This document shows positions 18,504 through 29,504 of a stretch of DNA of 64,000 nt, piece after piece (the stretch's first letter is position 1; every line of letters starts with the position of its first letter). Made by a program: the position numbers and the translations under genes. The notes below the pieces were generated by a model. It was not told the origin of the DNA and did no database searches. It saw only the letters and a list, made by a program, of their open reading frames with translations. The stretch spans positions 12,088,119 through 12,152,118 of the forward strand of contig OW804099.1 of assembly GCA_942159475.1 (NCBI GenBank), written 5' to 3'. The stretch comes from Sthenelais limicola (lineage: Eukaryota; Annelida; Polychaeta; Phyllodocida; Sigalionidae).

Positions 18504-19200
18504 ATTCATTTATTTCGAACCGTCATCTTATTGTTCTATAACTGTAGATTAATCACTTAATACATCTAATGTCCCTCTATTCCTTACATCATCCAGGACA
18601 CACTCTGTTATTCAATATTGATCTGGTCTTCTCAGACCTAAATTGCTGTATCACTTTAACATACCCCACTAGCAGCCAAATGTTAGTGGTGAACCATAAT
18701 GTTAATGGCTATAATTACTTAACTGTATATCTCTATTTATCGCTCTGTACTTGCTGTATTTTGTATTTTGTATTTTCTATGCTCGCTTCCTAATAGTGTA
18801 AACCTAATATGTTTCTCAATTATGTATAACTGAATCACATCCGCATTTTCATACATCTCGTATGCTAGTATATTTGTAACTTCGAAAAATTTACTACCTT
18901 CCTAAGCCTAACGACTTATCTTCAGCTATTGAAGAGTCATCGCCAATCGCCAACTTATCGCTACTCATAATCTGTTGTAAATTTTACATCTCTCATCTCA
19001 TAATACTTAGTCACTGTTGTTATTTATACTTTATATCTGTTCTTACTGTTCTACATGTTGCAACAAAAAGTCAAGACGCTAAGATTCTCAGGCAACCTCT
19101 GGAAGAACTGGTTCAGTTTTCAACTGTAACCAGACATTGTACTACCTGATTTGTATTAAGATCTGCAAATAAAAGAATCTCTGAATTGAATTGAATTGAA
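18504..19200 (+). other. LINE 3' UTR and (TTGAA)n tail
   Basis: AT-rich 3' UTR. CTCTGGAAGAACTGG near 19098 is shared with other LINE 3' ends in the window, AATAAA lies at 19167-19172 and the tail is a TTGAA repeat ending at 19200. Confidence 0.8.
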
Positions 19201-19233
19201 TCATCCATCTCCTGCTCTACCTTATATATGATG

Positions 19234-19840
19234 ATGTGTCACAAGTCGCAAAATTGATATTTTTTTAAAGTGTTTTATTCGTAAGATGTATTGAGGTAAG
19301 TTGGTTATTGTTGATATATGGCAGACCCTCCACTCCACCCTCGACCCTTGTACCCCAAACTCATATACCATCTCCACTAACAAATTCACTAATAAAAGTA
19401 CCTTTTTCACATTGCCATTATTATAAGGCAGGCGTATTGAAGACCGTAACTTCTGCCAGAATTCTTGTTTAAATAATAATAAAAAAAAATATCAGAAACT
19501 TCAATTCTACTTGCATGTAATCAATAACAGTAATACTACTGTGTTTATTACTGATATATTATGTCAGATAAACAGGAGGCTTTATGTTATGAACACATTA
19601 AGGTAAGCCCTACACCGGGGAGTAAAGTGCTGACATCAGCAGGACTACCAGACACTACACGGCCCTTTTATGCCTATTTATGCAAATGTAGGTATTTGTA
19701 TGTAACATGTGATGTAGGTTGAGATATAGATAGAAGCTATGTTCCAAGAATCATCTACAGAGAACGTCGACCTATCACCAGGTAACTGATAATGGTAATA
19801 GTATTAGTAGGAAGGAGGGTGACTCCACTCGCTCAGCATA
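19234..19840. other. MITE family 2 fragment, then unassigned DNA
   Basis: Starts with GTGTCACAAGTCGCAAAATT, the inner part of the terminal repeat of the element at 19841-20255, without an obvious second end. The remainder to 19840 is AT-rich and featureless to me. Confidence 0.5.
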
Positions 19841-20255
19841 TATGTGATGTGTTTCAGGAAAATCAGTCACAAGTCGCAAAATTGGTGTTTTTCAAAGTCG
19901 TTCATTTTCAAGATCTATTTGTTGGAATATTATCATTTTTAGAGTGTCTAGTCCTTGTGGTTGTATGAAGACATCTACCAAACTTCAAGACTGTTTATTA
20001 GTTATATCAGTGCATTTCTTAGATCATCCCATTGAGTATATTTAGCTACTTTACTGGTAATTATCCACCTAGAAATATTGCAAATATTTTTTTTCAAAAA
20101 TAAAAATATCTAACTAAAAATATAAAAGTACTTAGTAAATGTTCTTAATGTTTACATTCATTGAAATCGGCTTGGTCTCACCTTTTCAAATATGATGTTA
20201 TCTCAAAATCCATATTTTGCGACTTGTGACTCATTTTCCTAAAACGGATCACATA
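19841..20255 (+). mobile_element. MITE family 2, full-length copy
   Basis: About 415 bp with ~40-bp terminal inverted repeats: TATGTGATGTGTTTCAGGAA at the left and its near-complement at the right, both containing GTCACAAGTCGCAAAAT. Related copies at 51609-52025 (opposite orientation) and, interrupted, 39148-40490. No ORF, so non-autonomous. Confidence 0.85.
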
Positions 20256-20910
20256 TTGCCTGAGTATCACATCCATTTTATGCTAACCTATTACGTCATT
20301 TGGGCTACGTAAGATTATGTAAAATGATCTATATAAATTAGCATAATTATTAATATTCATAACTGTATAAGTATATCCATAATCATGTTCATATATCTAT
20401 ATACATGTTACTTAATACAGGGCGACATGTTAGGTAACACCATGCTCGCCAGGTCAACAGGTCAGGCACCGCTATCATGTGACCAACTTGACCCTCATTG
20501 GTTAATGAGTCATGAATATGTAATGTAACCATACTGCAGCCTGATGTACCTTAAGGGTAAACTTACCTGCTTGATCTCTACTGAATAAAGGATCAGTTCT
20601 TAATGAACAGTTGTACTGACAACTCCTCTTACCTTCTTCATTAGTGGGCTAATTACCCACAGACGTATATTAATTAGTAATTATCCATCTTCGTTCTCTG
20701 AACTAGCTCTACCATCGATTCTAGAATATCCAGAGTAAACACCTTATATCATGAGGAAAGCATTGAAATGGTTTAGAACATAATATAATTTAACATTCTT
20801 TGATAATAATGCTGTTCCAAAGTAGTGGTCCTCTAAAAATAAGTTACATTTTAATTTTTCATTATTTTTTCACTTAAAAAATCATCATCCCTGAGACCAC
20901 TCCCTCTGTA
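20256..20910. other. Unassigned AT-rich region
   Basis: No ORF, RNA or repeat recognised apart from scattered AT-rich stretches. Confidence 0.4.
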
Positions 20911-21220
20911 TAGGGGGAGGGGAGGAGGAAGGGGAGGAGGAAGGGGAGGAGGATGGGGAGGAGGAAGGGGAGGAGGAAGGGGAGGAGGAAGGGGAGGAGG
21001 ATGGGGAGGAGGAAGGGGAGGAGGAAGGGGAGGAGGTGGAGGGAGGAGGAGGGGGGGGGGGGGTGGAGGGAGGAGCAGGGAGAGAGTAGCAGGGGGAGAG
21101 AGAAAAGGGATGGAGGGGGAAGGAGGAGGAGGAGGAGGGGGAGGAGGGAGTGGGGGAGTAGAGAGGGAGAGACAGGAAGAGGCGAGGGGCTGAGGAAGGA
21201 GGAGGAGGGAGGAGGAGAGG
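20911..21220. repeat. Polypurine tract ending at an assembly gap
   Basis: GGGGAGGAGGAAG-type repeats, purine-only over long stretches with a G run near 21051-21063, ending at the Ns. Confidence 0.95.
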
Positions 21221-21420
21221 NNNNNNNNNNNNNNNNNNNNNNNNNNNNNNNNNNNNNNNNNNNNNNNNNNNNNNNNNNNNNNNNNNNNNNNNNNNNNNNN
21301 NNNNNNNNNNNNNNNNNNNNNNNNNNNNNNNNNNNNNNNNNNNNNNNNNNNNNNNNNNNNNNNNNNNNNNNNNNNNNNNNNNNNNNNNNNNNNNNNNNNN
21401 NNNNNNNNNNNNNNNNNNNN
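21221..21420. other. Assembly gap (200 N)
   Basis: Exactly 200 Ns, so the size is probably arbitrary. The strand composition flips across it, from purine on the left to pyrimidine on the right. Confidence 0.99.
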
Positions 21421-21985
21421 CTCATTCCTCTCTCACCCCACCTCTCTGATCTCTTTTTCTATGTTTACATTTCCCTCTCACTCTCCTCTCCCCTCCCCTC
21501 TCCCCCTCCCCTCTCCCCCTCCCCTCTCCCCCTCCCCTCTCCCCCTCCCCTCTCCCCCTCCCCTCTCCCTCCCCTCTCCCCCTCCCCTCTCCCCCTCCCC
21601 TCTCCCCCTCCCCTCTCCCCCTCCCCTCTTCCCCTCCCCCTCTCCCTTTCCCCTTCTCCCCTCTCCCTCTTTATCTGCCCTCTCTCCTCTCCTTCCCCCT
21701 CTCCCTATTTCTCTTCCTCTCCCCTTTCCTCTCCCCCTCCCTCTCTCTCCCTCTTCTCCCTCTCCTCCTTTCCCCTCCCCCTCTCTCCCTCTTTCTCTAC
21801 CTCTATCTCCCCCTCTCTCCTCACTCCCCTCTCACCCCACTCTCTCCTCCCCTCCTCCCTCTCTCCTCTCTTTCTTTCCTCCCCTCGCCCCATCTCTCTT
21901 CTCCCTCTAATGTCCCTCCTTACTCTTTCCTCCTTCCCCACTCCTCCTTTCTTTCCCTTTCTCTATGTTTTCCCCCTTCTCGCCT
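21421..21985. repeat. Polypyrimidine tract after the gap
   Basis: CCCCTCTCCCCCTCC-type repeats. All ORFs here are low-complexity artefacts. Confidence 0.95.
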
Positions 21986-22343
21986 CTCTCACCGCCTCCC
22001 CCCAGGGTGATAGGATCTAGATAAGCAGTTCACTGTAAGCAGGGATTATAGTCTTACAGGGCAGAATTAATTAGACACAGCCTTAAAGTCAGTCAATAAC
22101 CTTACAAGTGGCCCTGAAGAATGCAGCCAAGAAACCAGAAAGCTGATTGCATTAAGTCCAGGGTGTGTGCAGACCTAGAAGTCCTGCATTCACATATTAG
22201 AGAAATAGATTGCAGATGCAAGATATATTTTTATAATTAAGTTTGATCATTGAATCGCCTGCGGCTAACACAGGGACCTTCAAAATGTATTTCCCCATTC
22301 TCCTCATTCACCATGAGGAGAATGAGGGATCTGATCTCTAGAG
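21986..22343. other. Unassigned spacer
   Basis: Complex sequence, no coding signal. A short inverted repeat, CATTCTCCTCATTCACC with GGTGAATGAGGAGAATG-like bases, lies around 22296-22326. Confidence 0.4.
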
Positions 22344-22414
22344 TCCCCTATGGTCAAGTGGTTAGCATCTAAGACAATCTGGACAATGTGAATTTGAATG
22401 CCAGTGAAGGCAGC
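22344..22414 (+). pseudogene. tRNA-Glu-like pseudogene or SINE head
   Basis: Starts TCCCCTATGGTCAAGTGGTT, the acceptor and box A of tRNA-Glu-like genes, and has a degenerate box B, GAATTTGAATGCC, at the expected distance. A T5 run at about 22417-22421 could end Pol III transcription. The stems are imperfect, so not a functional tRNA. Confidence 0.6.
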
Positions 22415-22819
22415 CTTTTTATATTTATCTCATGTTTGAGTCATTTTATTTTTTAATTTCACTAATATATTCACATTCAACTCAATTTCGATTGGTGAAA
22501 AAATTAGAGAGTCTAAGATCGGATTAAGTGAAAAAAGTCCGTTGGATGGTGTTTGGAGATACTTAGGTTCTCTGTTATGGAGGCATGGGTGGCGGTGGTA
22601 AGCTTACAAGTGTTTATTTTTTCGGCGAAGATGGTTATTCACACGGGGTCACGTTTCCTCTAGCTTATTGTGTGGTGCATTAAACGATGCTCAGTTGATT
22701 ATTCTAGAGAAATAATCAGATAGTCAGATCTGTTAATCATGAATACTTCACCATAGAAGAGGAGTCAGATGAAAAACAAATAGTTTTGGCTCAGAGCTAA
22801 ACAAGGTCTAGTTTGTCAA
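22415..22819. other. Unassigned spacer
   Basis: No gene recognised; the body of a SINE may begin here but I have no second copy for comparison. Confidence 0.35.
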
Positions 22820-23392
22820 AAAATGGAGATTGGAGAGGGGAGGGGAGAGAGGGAAGAGAGGGGAAAGAGGGAAGAGAGAGAAGGGACTGAAGGAGGGAGA
22901 GGAGAGAGAAAGAGGAGAGAGAGGAGAGAGAGAGAGAGGAGAGAGAGAGGAGAGGGGAGGAGAAATGAAAGGGGGAAAGGGAGGAGAGAGGGGAGGAGAA
23001 ATGAAAGGGGGAAAGGGAGGAGAGAGGGGAGGAGAAATGAAAGGGGGAAAGGGAGGAGAGAGGGGAGGAGAAATGAAAGGGGGAAAGGAAGGAGAGGAGA
23101 GGAGAAATGAAAGGGGGAAATGGGAGGAGAGAGGGGAGGAGAAATGAAAGGGGGAAAGGAAGGAGAGGAGAGGAGAAATGAGAGGGGGAAATGGGAGGAG
23201 AGAGAGGAGAAAGAGGGAGAGAGAGGAGAAAGAGGAGAAAGAGGGAGAGAGAGGAGAAAGAGGAGAAAGAGGGAGAGAGAGGAGAAAGAGGAGAAAGAGG
23301 GAGAGAGAGGAGAGGGGAGGAGAGAGGTGAGAGAGCGGCAAAAAGAGAGGAATGGAGAGAGAGAGGGAGAGAGGGGCAGAGAGACTGACTCA
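22820..23392. repeat. Polypurine tract with a ~40-bp periodicity
   Basis: Purine-only over long stretches; GGGGAGGAGAAATGAAAGGG recurs about every 40 bp from 22950 to 23200, then GAGAAAGAGG repeats. Confidence 0.95.
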
Positions 23393-23741
23393 GTGGATGT
23401 GGGCTATAACCCATATAACTCAGCCACTGACTCTAATCTATCCCACAATCCCCCTATGGGTGTTGAGGTCACGTGACCCTGCCTCCACCATACCTGTGTC
23501 AACATGGCTGACTCCACTTCCGGTCCAACTTCCGCCCGGTGACCAAGGTGCATTATTGGTGCAGATTGGATCAATCATGGCAGCTTAGTGTGCCCTGGTG
23601 GCCGCTGCTGGCACTAAAATGCCTGTTTGTTTAATCATTGTATTCAGCGCAAAGTCCTGCATTAGCAACCAATGGTCAGCACTTGAGCACCCGAGAATGA
23701 GACATGTGGACAGTAGTAGACGGGGGGCTTAGTGCCTGACT
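23393..23741. other. Unassigned spacer
   Basis: Unique-looking sequence without recognisable ORF or RNA. Confidence 0.4.
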
Positions 23742-23755
23742 ATAGGGGAATTGTA

Positions 23756-24360
23756 TGTCCGCCATCTTGTATGTCCGCCATCTTGTATGTCCGCCATCTT
23801 GGCTCTTGTATGTCTGCCATCTTGTATCTTGCATGTCCGCCATCTTGTATCTTGTATGTCCGCCATCTTGTATCTTGTATGTCCGCCATCTTGTATCTTG
23901 TATGTCCGCCATCTTGTATCTTGTATGTCCGCCATCTTGGCTCTTGTATGTTCACCAGCTTGTATCTTGTATGTCCGCCATTTTGTATCTTGTATGTTCG
24001 CCATCTTGGCTCTTGTATGTTCACCAGCTTGTATCTTGTATGTCCGCCATCTTGTATCTTGTATGTTCACCATCTTGTATCTTGTATGTCCGCCATCTTG
24101 TAATCTTGTATGTCCGCCATTTTGTATCTTGTATGTTCGCCATCTTGTATCCTGTATGTCCGCCATCTTGTATCTTGTATGTCCGCCATTTTGTATCTTG
24201 TATGTTCACCATCTTGTATCTTGTATGTCTGTCATCTTGTATCTTGTATGTTCACCATCTTGTATCCTGTATGTTCACCATCTTGTATCTTGTATGTCCG
24301 CCATCTTGTATCTTGTATGTCCGCCATCTTGTATGTTGTATGTCCGCCATCTTGTATCTT
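23756..24360. repeat. 23-bp minisatellite
   Basis: About 26 units of GTCCGCCATCTTGTATCTTG plus TAT, with variants GTTCACC, TTTTG and GGCTC. Derived from the adjoining MITE terminus. Frames on both strands are open only because of the repeat. Confidence 0.92.
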
Positions 24361-24600
24361 GGTTCACATGGAATTATGGGAGATGTATATCAGAGTAAAG
24401 CTCAATAGGGGACTTGTATGTCCACCATCTTGTATCTTGGTTCACATGGAATTATGGGAGTAGTATGTCCGAGTAAGGCTCAATAGGGGACTTGTATGTC
24501 TGCCATCTTGTATCTTGATTCACATGGAATTATGGGAGGTGTATGTCAGAGTAAGGCTCAATAGGGTACTTGTATGTCCGCCATCTTGTATCTCGGTTCA
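24333..24600. repeat. 78-bp minisatellite
   Basis: Three to four units starting ACTTGTATGTCCGCCATCTT and running through a GGAATTATGGGAG segment; unit starts at 24411, 24489 and 24567. Confidence 0.85.
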
Positions 24601-24840
24601 CATTCATTTTTTATTAAACACTGGCATTTACCTTTAATAAGATGACACCAACATGTTGTATGATGGCGATGGCACAGCGATCTAGAAAATCTACTGGCTG
24701 CTGAATAGTGTTTAACATATAATGTGGCTTAAACATGTACAACCAGCTACAACCAATCCCCACAAATAACCCGAATATAACTTGAACATACAAACCAAGA
24801 TACAAGATGGCACACTTACAAGTTCCCTACTAAGCCATAC

Positions 24841-26050
24841 TCTGACATGGATTAGTTTTTATTTCAGGGACCACTGAAATTTACTACTGTTCACTATAGG
24901 AGTCTATGTGAAAACGGATATGCCCTCTCTACAAACAAGAAGAGAAAATCATATACTTGAACAGGCATACTTGAGATCCAGAAATGATGAAAACATGGAT
25001 ATGAGGAGCCTTAATCTGAGAAGCAGGACCAAGGGAAAAAATATGCGGGTCCCATTGCCAAAAAACGAACTTTTTAAGAAATCTTATGTTTTCACTATGA
25101 CAACATTGTGGAATGGTCTGCCACCTGAACCACAATTAATTAATTCAAGAAAAGAATTCAGAAAATATCTGCGACAGCAGTATTACCTAAATAATGACCC
25201 GTTCTTAAAAAAAGAATGAGTCAGTTGTTGTTAGAATATGCATGTTAATTATCTATGCTGATAAATTTCTGATGTTGAGAGATTTTATGCATTTCAAGGC
25301 ATATAAAGCCTATAATAAGATCGAGACATCGATAACTCATTATGAAGACTACCCGTTAAGAGATCCGCATGTGATTATTGTATTTGGGGTGACTTTTCTT
25401 TAAAAGTCTTATATATTAAATGTACAAAGTACAATTATTGTTCAAACTTTTATTTGTCATTACTGTACTGTATTGGCAAAAGTTGAATCTAAGTCAACTT
25501 AGAACTGTACTGTTCTAAGATATTGAACCTGGATCTTGCTCGATGGCATGAATTACTTAACTTAACTGGCTGAAACTTGTATAACAACAATTTTGGACTA
25601 GTCGTTATGTCGCATACATAACAGTATTAATTATGATATTATGACAGAATTGAATTAATGTAAATGGTATAAACTGTATGCTTGTAATGTGATATTGTAT
25701 AAAACTGATGAGGTAACTTCAACCTGAGAAGTCAGGATTTATTAATAATATCCAATGATGGAATAATTAAGACCGTAGATACTGTCACAACATCTACTGT
25801 TGATACAAAATAATGACACTACATTGACATTGATAAGACCACGTGTGTCGTGGCACCAATACGGGTATTATCTGTGTAACCGTAACCTTAGTAATGTATT
25901 CATGTATCCACCTGAATTGTTCTAACACTTATGTTACATATATTATTATTTAGGGCTATCTGGAAGACCTACTTGTAGAGGTTTCAGTCCTTTTCTGTAC
26001 CATTTTTTTAATGATGATGAATAAAAATTCAATATATATATATATATTTT
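24841..26050 (+). mobile_element. 5'-truncated LINE remnant
   Basis: Carries the RT C-terminal segment at 24908-25219, an AT-rich 3' UTR with CTGGAAGA at 25960-25967, AATAAA at about 26020-26025 and an (AT)n tail to 26050. Endonuclease and RT catalytic domains are missing. Confidence 0.7.
24908..25219 (+). pseudogene. LINE RT C-terminal fragment
   Basis: 103 open residues matching the pattern of LINE polyprotein C-termini: RRENHILEQAYLR, LNLRSRTKGKNMRVPLPK and ATLWNGLPPE-like (TTLWNGLPPE). The open frame is the surviving end of a truncated insertion, not an independent gene. Confidence 0.7.
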
Positions 26051-26385
26051 CTGCATTTTCCCAAATTGAATCATACGATTTTCTTTAAAATCTGCATATA
26101 TACATAGCTAACATATTATTCTACCCTCCCAATTAAAAAAAATAAGGGGTCATTGAACTATGTTCTTTCTCAAGACGGTGTTTGAAGAAAATTTTGTGAC
26201 TTCTATTGTTTCATGCATTTGTTCCTTGAATTCCCGCCTGGTGCAGTGAATAAGTATGATGAGACACATGAATAGAGAGAATGGAACGAGCCGCCAGTAA
26301 TCAAAAAATTATTAGACTTAATTCTTGATGCTTACATGGACGAATCAAGTCCAATAAATTTTCAATTACAACATTCCATTCTATA
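26051..26385. other. Unassigned AT-rich spacer
   Basis: No ORF or repeat recognised. Confidence 0.35.
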
Positions 26386-26745
26386 TTTATTATATGTGCA
26401 TAACATTTGATCAGATATTATCAGATATCACTGACAAAGTATGAAACAAGTATCAGAGACAGTCCAAGCACCCCAGACTCTGGTCACATGTAAAAGTTCT
26501 TGAAGGTTTCCCCTGTGGAAGTACAGAGAAATAAACATATCCATAAAGGTGCTTCCTATCTAGCAAATAATAAGAACTATTTAGACATAATAAATCTCAA
26601 AACAGGGAGCCATGCAAAGGATCAGCGAAATTTGAGCGTTTTGCTTCCCAGATGAGCAAAGATCCTATTATTTACAAATGTCAAGTTAGGTGAAATAATC
26701 CTGAAGCTCGGAAATGTGAGGACAAGTGGAGCTTTTTTTGATACA
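26386..26745 (+). pseudogene. LINE RT C-terminal remnant, copy 1
   Basis: Begins ATATGTGCATAACATTTGAT and encodes, with stops, QRNKHIHKG ... YLDIINLKTGSHAKDQRNL, homologous to the C-terminus of the LINE at 15600-18503 (QRRDKHILD ... LPTRSHPEGRKNL). Closely similar copies at 31193-31530 and 36186-36530. Confidence 0.75.
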
Positions 26746-26835
26746 TTCTCTGCCACCTAACTTAACTCCACATTGGTGTATGTACCACATGCTATCTGTA
26801 TGGGCGGGAGTAGTGTGGTAATTTGCACCAGTTAA

Positions 26836-27940
26836 AGGCAAACGCTACTATCTAGTGGAAAATGAAAATAAATGTCATTTTTCTGAAACTTTGAAATTTG
26901 ATTCTTGAAGTGGTTCTGGTCATAAAGATGGAAAAAAATCAATGGGTCACCGTGCTCAATTTTTAATTAGAGTGCTTCAAAAGTTGGTATCTCAAAAGAA
27001 CCAATGAGGATCAAAAGGGGGGCTCATTTTGGAGTACCTCGACTTCATAGTTCATATTTGCTATTTATATTCCCTCAATTTAAGTAAGGTTAACAGTTTT
27101 AGAGAGAGTATTACTTGGCTAATAATTCTATGCCTCTTTTTTATAGAATGCATGGTTTTTTTTATTCTGAAAACAAAAAATATGAAATGCAAATTTTAAA
27201 TTAAAAACTCGAAAAAACCCACTTTTTTTTCACTAATTTAATAAAAACATTTTTTTTCTCTCTCATCGAAATTAAATGTCATTTTTCTGATTCTTTAGTA
27301 TATGATTCTTGAAGTATGTGTGTTCATAAAACTGAAAAAAAATAATGGGTCACCGTGCTAGTTTCTGAATTATGGGGCATTGAAACATGGCACGACAACC
27401 AAAAAATCTGCTGTTTCAATGTGTTCTATGTTTCCTAAACATGTCTATTTCAAACAGCTACAATTATTTTTTTAGCGTGATGACATACATTTTTTCCCTA
27501 TATATGTGTAGAATATTACCTGCACTATATGTTTAGAAAATTTTGGGACATTAGGAGTTTTCATTTTTGTTTTATTCCCAAAACCGTGAAAGAAAAATGC
27601 AGCACTTCCCAATAGACTTGCATACTAAATGGGTACAACTAAGGGCACCCACAGTTAGCTCAGTTCCCCAAACATGTCTATTTCAGACAGCTATAAAAAA
27701 AAATCTAACTCGATGACATATGTTTTTTTTCCTTTTAATATGTAGTATATAACCTGCACTATATGTGTAGAAAGTTTTGGGACAGTAGGAGTAGCCATTA
27801 ATTGTTTGTTTTATACTATAAAACATGAAAAAATGGGCCGTTTCCTCATAGACTGCAGTGCTAAAGCAATAGTACGTAAAATGCCCGTATATTTGGTATA
27901 TGGAAAAGGGGGGCGTGGCAGTGAATAGTAGCGTTTGCCT
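26836..27940 (+). mobile_element. 1.1-kb TTAA-flanked transposon
   Basis: Terminal inverted repeats AGGCAAACGCTACTAT and ATAGTAGCGTTTGCCT, each directly flanked by TTAA (26832-26835 and 27941-27944). TTAA target duplication is typical of piggyBac-type insertion, though the termini are not the usual piggyBac ones. The interior has two pairs of diverged direct duplications (26865-26985 with 27265-27372; 27430-27635 with 27667-27870) and no transposase. Confidence 0.8.
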
Positions 27941-28046
27941 TTAAACGCATGTGGTATGACTTCCTGCCCCAGTACACATAGCCATGTAATGTAAGCATAG
28001 CAATGTGGGAGTAAACATAGAACCTAAATTTGAATGTGGAACTCAG

Positions 28047-28160
28047 GACACTATTGCACTCACTGTCCTTGATGTTTGTTTTTTTTGTAGCCCACTCGCC
28101 TATTGGCTGGTGGGCCACAAAACAAACATCTTGGACAGTGCAATAGTGTCTCTCCTACCA
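28047..28160. repeat. Foldback (inverted repeat) element
   Basis: GACACTATTGCAC... and its complement ...GTGCAATAGTGTC enclose a loop; the arms also pair through GATGTTTGTT/AACAAACATC with a TT/TT internal loop. A more diverged copy is at 32572-32701. Confidence 0.8.
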
Positions 28161-28481
28161 CATTCTCATTAGGTTCTATCTATGTATTAGTATGTTATAG
28201 AATGTTATTGTAATATTATTGTCAAATCTTTCATTAATACTGAAAACTCACCACTTTCATGTCGTATTTTATTACCTATTTTTAGTTAATTTATTTAGTT
28301 TCTAGCAGCCCATGGTATGCACTGGAAGACCAGGTTATTCATCTGATGAGCAGAACCACATTTACTTTTGCCAATACAGAATATTATTATTATTATTGTC
28401 AAATATATTTGTGTATTTGCTTTGACGCATGAGTAGAATGAGTATTTGTCATGTGTAGTAATACCTGCACCCACTGTTCAC

Positions 28482-28818
28482 ATACCTCACACACATACCA
28501 CAGATACCACAGATACCACAGATACCACAGATACCACAGATACCACAGATACCACACATACCACACATACCACACATACCACACATACCACACATACACA
28601 CACATACACACACATACCACACATACCACACATACCACACATACCACACATACCACACATACCACACATACCACACATACCACAGATACCACACATACAC
28701 ACACATACCACACATACCACACATACCACACATACCACACATACCACACATACCACAGATACCACACATACCACACATACCACACATACCACACATACCA
28801 CACATACCACACATACAC
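28482..28818. repeat. (CATACCACA)n microsatellite, copy 1
   Basis: About 340 bp of a 9-bp unit with CAGATACCA and ACACACATA variants. It abuts the 3' end of a minus-strand LINE, so it probably grew from the LINE tail. Confidence 0.95.
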
Positions 28819-28828
28819 ATGTATACAT

Positions 28829-28985
28829 TGTATTGTATATTGTTTATTTCCAGTTGTAAAATTTAAGTAGTAGTAGTAATAATGAAATAGATAAAATCAA
28901 ATCTGGAAATGGACAGCAGCCCCTTCTATGAACACCATAGCTCTTCCAGGAGTTCCCTCCTACACTAGTTTTAGTTATAATCACA
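28829..28985 (-). pseudogene. LINE 3' end, minus strand
   Basis: Reverse complement carries CTCCTGGAAGAGCTATGG, then GGAAATAAACAATATACAAT before the microsatellite; this matches the LINE 3' end at 31840-31960. Confidence 0.65.
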
Positions 28986-29194
28986 TATGGTTCTACGAAT
29001 ATTTAAGGTCAGTGAACATAAATACAGGTATGGAGTAAGTTGTACATGTCTTTTATTGTAATGTGACTAGAATTCTGTAGTCAGGTAAAATAAAGGTTTG
29101 ACCCCCAACCATGTGACAGGTGATGAACACTCGGCCACCACTCGGCCAGGGTCAGATTACAGCCTGACCAACAGGTGACATGCAGTCCTGTCAT

Positions 29195-29504
29195 CAGGGG
29201 ATTTGCATAGCCTCCATTTTGAATCTTGATTTGCATGGAATTCTGGGACTAATGGTACAGTATAACATGTATAGAAATCATGCCATGTTCAGCGTGGGAT
29301 ATTTATTGATGTTCTAATCTCAATATCCATGTTTATACATGTTTCCACAAGCCTCCATCTTTCCCACCATGCATTTGGCTTTCATAGATCATTAATAAAA
29401 GCTATGCTATTGGTGTTATATTTGTTACAATTGTCGATAAAAATGTTGCCATCCCATCATGCACTGTAACAGACATGCGCAGTGGCACAGGCAACTCCGC
29501 TATT
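29195..29504 (+). mobile_element. MITE family 3, copy in duplication copy 1
   Basis: Starts CAGGGGATTTGCATAGCC and ends GCAACTCCGCTATT, matching the family TIR AATAGGGGAWTTGCAT. About 310 bp, non-coding. Confidence 0.8.

Larger units (their letters stand above)
12267..19200 (+). mobile_element. 5'-truncated CR1-like LINE with NADAR, SGNH and EN-RT ORFs
   Basis: About 6.9 kb. The 5' boundary is where the 75-bp array breaks off, inside the N-terminal region of the first ORF. It encodes, in order, an RRM-like/NADAR protein, an SGNH-hydrolase protein and an apurinic-type endonuclease/reverse transcriptase, then a ~700-bp 3' UTR with AATAAA (19167-19172) and a (TTGAA)n tail ending at 19200. EN-RT plus an SGNH/esterase domain and a short-repeat tail instead of poly(A) are traits of the CR1 group. 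I found no convincing target-site duplication. Confidence 0.88.
23742..24832 (+). mobile_element. MITE family 3 copy expanded by internal minisatellites
   Basis: Left end ATAGGGGAATTGTATGTCCG and right end (complement) TAGGGAACTTGTAAGTGTGC followed by CCATCTTGTATCTTGG form extended inverted termini. The left terminus is amplified into a 23-bp minisatellite and then a 78-bp one. Family 3 copies of ~310-350 bp at 29195, 34019, 37614 and 52064 show the unexpanded form. Confidence 0.75.

Noticed and set aside
25700..25740. Second hammerhead-like CTGATGA motif near a GGT/ACC pair
   Set aside because: The conserved GAAA is missing (TGAGAA) and no flanking stems are visible.
27861..28118. 85-residue minus-strand ORF at the edge of the TTAA element
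   Set aside because: Spans the element boundary and a foldback arm; no domain.
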